From the NCBI RefSeq assembly GCF_022024055.1, contig NZ_CP091788.1, positions 868,001 through 932,000 on the forward strand: DNA of 64,000 nucleotides. The letters run 5' to 3'. Position 1 is the first letter of the stretch. The number at the start of each line of letters is the position of its first letter. Below, in pieces: positions 57,595 to 64,000 of this stretch. This DNA is from Prevotella sp. E2-28 (GTDB taxonomy: Bacteria > Bacteroidota > Bacteroidia > Bacteroidales > Bacteroidaceae). The notes under the pieces were generated by a model. The model did no database searches. It was given only the letters and a program-made list of their open reading frames with translations, and had not been told where the DNA came from. A program made the position numbers and the translations under genes.

Positions 57595-59466
57595 ATGCCG
57601 AGAAGAAATGAACCCGAATACAAGCCGTTGCTTTACACAACGACGATGCGCAACCCTGGGAGGTTGAAGTATATGCTCTATGTATTGAACAAGTTTGAGG
57701 GAAGAATCCTTGATGATCATCTTGCAACTGAGATTTGTGGAGAAACTATACGCTATGGACTTTACAGACCAACCAAGCAATTGCTTTCTGTGAAACAAAA
57801 ATGGACTTCGACATCAAAGGGGGAGTTTAGTGAATATTTGCTTGATAATGACGAAATTCAATTAATGCTTCGCAAAAATCCTCAAAGTCATAAGGAAGCT
57901 GGTTTCGCTAAAGGATGGCCATCGCGTTTTGCCACAATCTACGATTTGACAAAAGAATTGGGATTGGCCTATTATTGGCCAGGTGAGCCGATTGTCATCT
58001 CCCCGTTGGCTCATCATTTGCTAAAATCATTTGAAATAGAAATAGAACAGGAAAGCGGTTTCGTTACCACAGAAATAACACATCCGGAATACGAGCAACA
58101 AGTATTCCTACAAGCACTCGCTAAATCGCAACGTAGGAATCCCTTTGTTCGTGTCTTGAATGATAACATTCCGCTAGTCCTATTGCTTGAAACGATACGA
58201 AAAATAAATGCTGACCCACGTCAGAATGGTTGTGGAATATTGAGGCGAGAATTACCACTTCTGATTTTTTGGAAAGACAATGATGCCGATGCACTCTATC
58301 AACGTATCGTTCAACTCAGGCATGAGCATGGTTACAACCCAAGCGACGAAATTGTTTGTGATATTTGCATTGATGAAATAATGGATGGTAGTTTCAAGGA
58401 GTTTGATACAAAGTCTATTATGGTTGACTATCCAGACGAATTTATACGCAAGATGCGTATGACAGGATTGATTTCATTGCGAGGAGCTGGTCGTTTCATC
58501 GACATTAATAAAAATGAAAACGAGAAAGTTGATTACATCCTGTCACATTATTCCCACTATACCCATTTCGATGACGAACGAGCCTATTTTGAATATATGG
58601 CCGAGCTCGATAGTAACCTCATACAGATAACATCTCACAAGCCTTCGGCCTCGACAAGTGAAAAGTTGCTTGATAACTGGTTGTCGATATACAACTGGGC
58701 AGTGATTAAGAAAGAACTTATCAATCTTGCCACGAAGAAAAGCAGTACGGATAATGTGCTAAAACTGCTTGCAGCGCCATCTCGTCTAGAGTTTCTTACT
58801 GCATTGGCAATCCGATGCAAAATGCCAAGCGTGAGAGTTGTACCCAATTACATCTGCGACGACGAAGGGTTACCCACATCAACAGCTGGTGGAAATAAGG
58901 GTGACATCGAATGTTATGAACGCCAAAACGGTGTACTTGTAGAGGTGACTATGGCTATGGGAAGAACGCAAACTATGATGGAGGTATGGCCCATAGAACG
59001 CCACCTTGCCGATTTTCAGAAACATCAGAAATCTCAGTGTATCTTTGTTGCACCATCCATCTTTTCAGACAGTGAGAGGCAGATACAATTCATTACGTTC
59101 AACTCAAAAGGGGAAAAGAAAATCCGTCCCTATGACATAGAACATCTTCTTGTATACCTCGAAAATAGTCCAAGCCTGTTCGAATATACCATTTCATCAT
59201 TATTTGACTCTCAACGACTGGTTGCTTTAGCTGATGAAATCATGCACAATAGGAATGGCATCAGTATTCTGGCCTTATCTAGAGAACTTCAGGAAAACTA
59301 TGGCACCGAATTCGCAACAATGTCAGCCAGAGATTGGTATGTTGTTACTCGCGAATATGTGCAACGCCAAACTATGAGATATGACATTCGAGACGATGAA
59401 GAAGTAACGTGGAAGATTGCAGCAGAAAGTAACGAGTTTGCTCCAACGATGGCAACGGATGGGTAA
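57595..59466 (+). CDS. AlwI-family type II restriction endonuclease
   Basis: 623 residues. The N-terminus (KPLLYTTTMRNPGRLKYMLYVLNKFEGRIL) and GWPSRFATIYDLTKELGLAYYWPGEPI match the AlwI family, which recognises GGATC and cuts outside it. A possible nuclease core is GNKGDIECYERQNGVLVEVTM (about residues 440-460): Asp, then Glu-x-Thr in place of the usual ExK, so the active site is not certain. With two Dam-type methylases it makes a complete R-M system of the expected three-gene form. The actual site is inferred from family, not seen. Confidence 0.85.
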   Translation: MPRRNEPEYKPLLYTTTMRNPGRLKYMLYVLNKFEGRILDDHLATEICGETIRYGLYRPTKQLLSVKQKWTSTSKGEFSEYLLDNDEIQLMLRKNPQSHKEAGFAKGWPSRFATIYDLTKELGLAYYWPGEPIVISPLAHHLLKSFEIEIEQESGFVTTEITHPEYEQQVFLQALAKSQRRNPFVRVLNDNIPLVLLLETIRKINADPRQNGCGILRRELPLLIFWKDNDADALYQRIVQLRHEHGYNPSDEIVCDICIDEIMDGSFKEFDTKSIMVDYPDEFIRKMRMTGLISLRGAGRFIDINKNENEKVDYILSHYSHYTHFDDERAYFEYMAELDSNLIQITSHKPSASTSEKLLDNWLSIYNWAVIKKELINLATKKSSTDNVLKLLAAPSRLEFLTALAIRCKMPSVRVVPNYICDDEGLPTSTAGGNKGDIECYERQNGVLVEVTMAMGRTQTMMEVWPIERHLADFQKHQKSQCIFVAPSIFSDSERQIQFITFNSKGEKKIRPYDIEHLLVYLENSPSLFEYTISSLFDSQRLVALADEIMHNRNGISILALSRELQENYGTEFATMSARDWYVVTREYVQRQTMRYDIRDDEEVTWKIAAESNEFAPTMATDG

Positions 59467-59624
59467 CAACGGAGTGATTTTATTGTGATCATGTAATACT
59501 ATAAATATTCAACAAGAATCGTGGTGACTGTTTTTTGATTCGTTCTGACAAGATGCATAATCAAAATATCGGGATGGCCCTCAAATGGATACCGTTTAAG
59601 TAAGAGAAGAAGTATAGGAGACTG

Positions 59625-59756
59625 GTGCAATGACATTGCACCGAACGGAAGAAGCAGAAGAGAAAATTGCACCGAATGGAAGAAGCAGAAGAGAAAATAG
59701 CACCGAATGGAAGAAGCAGAAGAGAAACTACACCGAACGGAAGAAGGAATGAGAGG
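59625..59756 (-). repeat. 31-base tandem repeats and inverted repeat at the transposase 3' end
   Basis: Four units begin near 59638, 59669, 59700 and 59730, each with CACCGAA(C/T)GGAAGAAGC then AGAAGAGAAA. The left edge is GGTGCAATGACATTGCACC (59625-59643), an eight-base inverted repeat. The units run to the stop codon of the transposase gene. The words GGAAGAAGC also appear inside the gene at 60478-60509. The rest of the 290-base gap (59467-59624) shows nothing notable. Confidence 0.8.
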
Positions 59757-60851
59757 CTATATCGATAAGTAATTGCATATTTCTTCCGCCATAGCATTGA
59801 GTGCAACGCATTCCTCACGAGTGATATGGCGTTTGTTTGCGTCATACGGCCAAGGGCTGAGGATAAGCACACGCCCTGCGGCACATGCATCAAAAAGAAT
59901 GTCTGATGGCTTGTAATAGTCTCGGAAGCCATTGTCCGCGAGAAGGATGAACGGTAGTTGTTCTCGCAATAAGACCTGCATAACCTGTTTCTCCTGTGTA
60001 GAGATGAATGGCGATACCATTACCATACCTTTGCGTGCTTTCAGCACACATGAATTCATGTAATTGCGTAGCGTTGCGTTATCCCCGTGCTGCGCAGCTT
60101 TTACCATAGTTTGGCGCACATGTACAGGCTCGAAATGTTCGCCTGTCAGTATCGTCGTATTTCCTACTCCATCATATTTGCGTTCACCAATTGCAATATT
60201 CTTCTGTACGCGGAATAAACCAGGCTTTAGGCGCTTTGTAGCCAGGCGCTGTGGATTCATGTCAATATAGCGGATGGTGTTGGGCAGTTGTGTGTTATGT
60301 CCCATAGGGCGGATAAAAGGCATCTCTTGAAATAGTGGCGCAAGTTGGTAATAGTTTTCATCGCCCATCTGCTTTCGCAAAGAATCAGAAAAGGCTTCGA
60401 GGCGGTTTGTCGCTTCTCGAAGGGTTTGGCTGTCGTTGAGCTCTTCTTGGTCTTCTCTCCGAATGGCATTCGAAGTAATGGAAGAAGCAGCAGTAATGGA
60501 AGAAGCGCGGCCAAGCTTTTTAGAGGCTTGCCAGAAACCTCGTACTAAAGCTGCAATACCTGAAGGCATGACGCGCCTTACATACAGGACGGCATGCAAA
60601 TGATCAGGCATCAGACAAAAATGTAGTACTTGTACCTCTGGGTGATGGTGCGGAATGCTTAATAGGCAATCTATCAATGCATTCCCCAAAGCAGTACGTA
60701 GCACTTTAGCCGTAGTGGGATCATTATTTGTGATGGCGAGTGTACCCAATAAGGGTTGTCGGTCGGTAATCGTCAAGGTGATATGATATAGGCCTATCCC
60801 TTTCCATGTTGTGCCTGGCTCTTGCCATTTCCATTTCTCTTGTTCAGACAT
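59757..60851 (-). CDS. REP-associated-type (Y1, IS200-like) transposase with C-terminal extension
   Basis: 364 residues. The HUH motif is FCLMPDHLHAVLYV (His-x-His near residue 85) and the likely catalytic Tyr is in NTIRYIDMNPQRLATKRL, as in RAYT/Y1 transposases, which act on REP-like DNA hairpins as single strands. The last ~110 residues (LREQLPFILLADNGFRDYYKP.. VLILSPWPYDANKRHITREECVALNAMAEEI) are not part of the usual RAYT and look like a Rossmann-like domain. The middle has SSITAASSITS, encoded by two GGAAGAAGC-type units kept in frame. No terminal IS inverted repeats seen. Confidence 0.75.
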   Translation of the reverse strand: MSEQEKWKWQEPGTTWKGIGLYHITLTITDRQPLLGTLAITNNDPTTAKVLRTALGNALIDCLLSIPHHHPEVQVLHFCLMPDHLHAVLYVRRVMPSGIAALVRGFWQASKKLGRASSITAASSITSNAIRREDQEELNDSQTLREATNRLEAFSDSLRKQMGDENYYQLAPLFQEMPFIRPMGHNTQLPNTIRYIDMNPQRLATKRLKPGLFRVQKNIAIGERKYDGVGNTTILTGEHFEPVHVRQTMVKAAQHGDNATLRNYMNSCVLKARKGMVMVSPFISTQEKQVMQVLLREQLPFILLADNGFRDYYKPSDILFDACAAGRVLILSPWPYDANKRHITREECVALNAMAEEICNYLSI

Positions 60852-60993
60852 TGCAGTTTGTTCTTAACTGTTTAGTATAAACGAAAGATATGTATGAATA
60901 TTGCATGGGATGCCTGATGTCTGAAAGTTGGAAAAAGAAGAGGATGTGCCTATTTTGACACACCCTCTTTTATATACGGAGTTTTGCGTTTGG

Positions 60994-63327
60994 TTACTTA
61001 GCTATGCGGACCTGCTTCTGCATACCCTCGTAGTTAACAACCTGCTGCTTGCCATCGGGGGTGACAATGGTGAACTGGCGCTTCGTGAGCATACCGGGAT
61101 AGTTGCCCTTACGCTCGTCGATGGTCAGGGTGCGGGTCTTGTCGTTCCAGTGGAAGGCGATAGTGGCATACTGCCCTTTCTCGTAGTTGTAGTTGTCGCC
61201 CTCGTCCTCATAGAGGGTGAAGTCGCCATTGGCACCTGGATAGAGGCGCAACTCGAGGTTGTCCCAAGCCTTCTCGCCTACATACTGCATCTCGGGACCG
61301 AGGGGCAGGATGCTGCCTGCACGTACAAACATAGGCACACGGTCGAGCGAGGTCTCGAGGGTCACGTTCTGACCGCCTGCGTAATACTTGCCTGTCCAGA
61401 AGTCGTACCAAGTGGCTCCCTTCGGCAGGTATTTCGTAGCAGTCTTTGTAGCGGTGAAGTCGATGGCTCCATTATTGCTGCCGTCTGTAGCATTCTGACG
61501 ATTCCAACCTGTCATCGCATCGGTGCGGATAATCTTTTCCTCAGTATATTGTGGGTTGACGATAGGTGCAGCAAGGATGCTACGACCAAACATGAACTCA
61601 TCGGTCATGTCCCACACCTTCTTATCGTTAGCGAAGTCGCTGAACAAGGGGCGCATGTAGCTGTCGTTGTTCGAGGTGACCTGCCAAGCGGTGCTATAGA
61701 GATAAGGTATGAGACGATAACGCAGACGGATCTGCTTCTCGATGGCATCATAGACGGGCTCGCCCTTCTTGCCGAACTGCCATATCTCACGAGGCGCATC
61801 GGCACCATGACTGCGGAATACGGGGCAGAACAGACCATACTGCATCCAGCGTACGTAGAGCTCCTGGAACTGAGGATTCTTAGGCGCAGAACCGCTTCCC
61901 TTGGTATTGTAAGAACCGCAGAAAAAACCACCTATGTCGGTGTTGAAGTTGGGGTTACCAGTCAGTGAGTAGCTCAGACCTGCAGGCACCTGCTTTCGCA
62001 GCATGTCCCAAGAAGAGTTCACGTCGCCGCTCCACATATTTGAACCATAGTGCTGCTGACCGGCATACGAAGAGCGGGTCATGATGAAGACGCGCTTCTG
62101 GCCGTAGTCCTTACGCTGACTCTGATAGATGCCGCGAACGGTTTCCAAGGGGAAGGCATTACGCTGTGAGCGCCAGGTGCCACCATATACCTTATGTGCA
62201 TAGTCGCTCTCTTTTGGATTGAAGAAGTCGGGGTCGGTAGAGTCCATCCACCAGGCATCGGTGCCGTAGTCGTAGAGGGTCTTCAGGTATTTCCAATAGA
62301 TAGCGCGAGCCTCTGGATGAAAGGCATCATAGACCTTTACGCCTGAAGGATACTTCATGACAGGAGGCCACACATGCGAGATACCGCTCTGAGGCCAGGT
62401 CTCGAAAGGCATGAGCAGGCCCTTTGCATCGAGTTCACGGAACTGCTGGGTCATAGGTCCGAAGCTGGCCCAGATAGAAATCATGAAGTGGGCGTGCTTA
62501 TTGTGTACGTTCTGAATCATCTGCTTGCCATTAGAAAAGTCCTCAGCGAGGAAGTCCATAGCATTCCACAGATAGTTAGAGCCCCAGTACTGCCAGTCCT
62601 GAATGATACCGTCGAGGGGTACGTTGAGCGCACGATACTGGTCAACAATAGACTCGGTCTCCTTGGCACTCTTATAACGCTCCTTTGACTGCCAGAAGCC
62701 GTAAGTCCACAGGGGGAACATGGGCACGTCGCCAGAGAGGTAACGCATCTGGGCAATGACGCCGTCGGCACTTCCGCCGTACATAAAATAATAGTCCACG
62801 CCATCGCCAACCTCAGCATCGAAGGTCATACCCTCGGCATTATCCTCGAAGAGGGTAGGCGAGTAGTTCTCCCAATAGATACCATAGCCCTTGATGCTCT
62901 GAAGCACGTTCTGGAAGTCCTCGAGGTTCGACTGCTCCATGCGCTTCTTCTCGCCGCGACGATTCATCTTTCCGTTCTGGATGGTACCCAGTCCGTAGAT
63001 GGCCTCGTCTTTATCAAGGGTGAAGGTTTGGCGTGCTTCCTTCACGTCACACTCTTTCTCCTTGAGCAGCACCTTTCCTTTTGCGGTGAGGAAAGTCAGG
63101 TTGCCCTTAGCATCCTGCTTCACGATTAGCTCGCTGCTTGAGGTTGCATTACCTTTCTTGGTTACTTTTACAGTTGATGGAGGGGCTGTCACCACGAGAC
63201 TCTTGGTGGCTTGTCCCTTCACTACGTGTACGATACTGGGCGTGACAAACTCAAGTTTCACGTCCTGCTGCGCATAAGCCTGCGTCAGTGAAGTGGCCAT
63301 GATGGCCAGTGAAAGTAATTTCTTCAT
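60994..63327 (-). CDS. Glycoside hydrolase family 31 (alpha-glucosidase/alpha-xylosidase-like)
   Basis: 777 residues. Signal peptide MKKLLSLAIMATSLTQAYAQ. GH31 barrel: PLWTYGFWQSKERYKSA, GIIQDWQYWGSN, catalytic nucleophile in WWMDSTDPD (about residue 350), acid/base in NMWSGDVNSSW; then PVFRSHGADAPREIW and C-terminal beta domains (FMFGRSILAAPIV, LYEDEGDNYNYEKG). Exported, acting on alpha-linked glucosides or xylosides of plant glycans; the exact substrate is not readable. Upstream on the same strand, 17 bases away, is an esterase gene. Confidence 0.9.
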   Translation of the reverse strand: MKKLLSLAIMATSLTQAYAQQDVKLEFVTPSIVHVVKGQATKSLVVTAPPSTVKVTKKGNATSSSELIVKQDAKGNLTFLTAKGKVLLKEKECDVKEARQTFTLDKDEAIYGLGTIQNGKMNRRGEKKRMEQSNLEDFQNVLQSIKGYGIYWENYSPTLFEDNAEGMTFDAEVGDGVDYYFMYGGSADGVIAQMRYLSGDVPMFPLWTYGFWQSKERYKSAKETESIVDQYRALNVPLDGIIQDWQYWGSNYLWNAMDFLAEDFSNGKQMIQNVHNKHAHFMISIWASFGPMTQQFRELDAKGLLMPFETWPQSGISHVWPPVMKYPSGVKVYDAFHPEARAIYWKYLKTLYDYGTDAWWMDSTDPDFFNPKESDYAHKVYGGTWRSQRNAFPLETVRGIYQSQRKDYGQKRVFIMTRSSYAGQQHYGSNMWSGDVNSSWDMLRKQVPAGLSYSLTGNPNFNTDIGGFFCGSYNTKGSGSAPKNPQFQELYVRWMQYGLFCPVFRSHGADAPREIWQFGKKGEPVYDAIEKQIRLRYRLIPYLYSTAWQVTSNNDSYMRPLFSDFANDKKVWDMTDEFMFGRSILAAPIVNPQYTEEKIIRTDAMTGWNRQNATDGSNNGAIDFTATKTATKYLPKGATWYDFWTGKYYAGGQNVTLETSLDRVPMFVRAGSILPLGPEMQYVGEKAWDNLELRLYPGANGDFTLYEDEGDNYNYEKGQYATIAFHWNDKTRTLTIDERKGNYPGMLTKRQFTIVTPDGKQQVVNYEGMQKQVRIAK

Positions 63328-63344
63328 GTTGGTTTTAGTTAGTG

Positions 63345-64000
63345 TTATTTTGAAAAAAACTTCTTGTTGTTGCGGATATAGATGTCACCAGAGCGTGGGG
63401 ATGTAGTGCTTCTGATGCCTGCAAGAGTATAGAGATTGCCACAGGGCTTTTTAGGTGTGACTGAGTTCTGAATACTGGTCAGTTCCTCGTCACTTGCCGT
63501 ATGGATAGTGATGTCAGAGATGGTGATGGCATCGGTATTTGCCTCACGTATGATGAGAAATTTGTACTCACCCCAGCCATCCTCAACTTTAAAGAAAAGG
63601 TTGGCCTCGCCATTGGCTGCAATGGTGTCGTTCAGAACGAAGTTCTTTTTGTCTGTCAACTTCTGTATCTTTACGATAATCTTCTTGGCAGCATCACCTT
63701 CGGCCTTGAAATGCAGTTTGTAGTTGCCATTATTGAATTGAAGGGTGCGATAGACATTCTGCTTGTCGCTGGTGTTAGGTACTTCACCGAACTTAAGCAA
63801 GGTGAGGCTGCTGTTCATTGTCCAACCATGAGCTCTGGGGCTATAACCTTCGGCTTCGATACGTGGTGCCCATTTCAGTGTGGTGTCACAAGGCGTGTTG
63901 AGGGTGTACTGCTTGAAGAAGTTCCACATGGTCAATGCGGAGTTTCCGTCTTCCGTCTTATTGGTGCCAGGTTCATGTCCCATACCATCTATTTCGTAGT
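63345..64000 (-). CDS. Secreted alpha/beta-hydrolase esterase, C-terminal part (cut by window edge)
   Basis: The frame runs off the right edge, so the N-terminus and nucleophile are missing. The visible start (YEIDGMGHEPGT, then LTMWNFFKQYTLN) fits the catalytic-His end of LpqC/PHB-depolymerase-like esterases, often feruloyl or acetyl esterases. After it is a beta-rich domain (WTMNSSLTLLKFGEVPN, YKLHFKAEGDAAKKIIVKI) perhaps carbohydrate binding, and a terminal tail with YTLAGIRSTTSPRSGDIYIRN, like the sorting-type tail of the M6 protease. It sits upstream of the GH31 gene, suggesting a common polysaccharide-degrading operon. Confidence 0.75.
   Translation of the reverse strand, partial: YEIDGMGHEPGTNKTEDGNSALTMWNFFKQYTLNTPCDTTLKWAPRIEAEGYSPRAHGWTMNSSLTLLKFGEVPNTSDKQNVYRTLQFNNGNYKLHFKAEGDAAKKIIVKIQKLTDKKNFVLNDTIAANGEANLFFKVEDGWGEYKFLIIREANTDAITISDITIHTASDEELTSIQNSVTPKKPCGNLYTLAGIRSTTSPRSGDIYIRNNKKFFSK

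Noticed and set aside
59561..59932. Minus-strand ORF (123 codons) spanning the 31 bp repeats
   Set aside because: Out of frame with the transposase; the Phe/Ser/Leu-rich product comes from the repeats themselves.
60928..61968. Long plus-strand ORF (346 codons) opposite the GH31 gene
   Set aside because: It lies antisense to well-supported GH31 codons, has a Leu/Val/His-rich composition typical of shadow frames, and has no promoter or family motif.

Overview
The window looks like chromosome of a gut or rumen Bacteroidota, most probably a Prevotella-type organism. Evidence: nearly every transcription unit carries the Bacteroidota promoter (-7 box TAnnTTTG, usually TACCTTTGCA, with a TTTG-like -33 box about 20 bases upstream); Bacteroidota-typical families are frequent (DUF4230, DUF4890, DUF4738, DUF3822, DUF3943, DUF4421, DUF4251, DUF4419, DUF6078); and a GH31 glycosidase, an esterase, a tandem SGNH esterase and an M6 protease point to a polysaccharide/protein degrader. 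No rRNA, tRNA, CRISPR array or integrase was seen. Family names were assigned by recognising motifs, not by a database search.

Layout. 1-4029: M6 protease C-terminus, nagB, manA and an EFR1-type flavodoxin/ferredoxin. 4043-9951: accessory element copy 1 (DUF6078 gene, VapE-type ATPase flanked by inverted 11-12 bp iterons, four palindromes phased at exactly 22 bp, a polyvalent-type kinase, a structured RNA, then an EcoRI-type methylase with a DUF262-HNH nuclease). 10002-53883: mostly core genes: trmO, a DUF4230 pair, pgi, two sensor kinases, an AraC regulator, a phosphohexomutase, purN, etfBA with an acyl-CoA dehydrogenase, dnaG, queD-queE, cls, rsmD, a RecD-like helicase, outer-membrane proteins, lpxB, surE, an acyl-CoA ligase with a cupin regulator, and an ECF sigma operon. 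53902-59466: accessory element copy 2, with the same DUF6078 gene, iterons, phased palindromes and structured RNA, but a truncated VapE gene, no kinase, and different cargo (two Dam-type methylases plus an AlwI-family endonuclease). 59625-60851: a REP-associated-type transposase with 31 bp tandem repeats at its 3' end. 60994-64000: GH31 enzyme and an esterase cut by the right edge.

The most interesting item is the pair of related elements about 49 kb apart. Each has a divergent control region (iterons and 22 bp-phased operators) that ends in a promoter. In both copies a homologous structured RNA lies between that region and a restriction-type cassette. The two RNAs share a 5' domain of about 90 nt whose stems differ in sequence but keep pairing, with a possible pseudoknot. 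Each then has an unrelated long hairpin and a terminator-like hairpin with a T run. I see no second promoter before the restriction genes, so the RNA may be a transcription-attenuating leader controlling interchangeable R-M cargo, or a stand-alone RNA belonging to the element.

A second theme is micro-repeats. Short-word tracts (for example ATTAAAC, TTTATAATTCA, TCTCAAA, GAGGTGAGAG) sit between genes and also, in frame, inside conserved genes (M6 protease, EFR1, queE, RecD-like helicase, lpxB). Larger non-coding repeats include a 98 bp direct repeat bracketing one histidine kinase gene, and a 31 bp inverted repeat around a 38 bp all-A/T palindrome.
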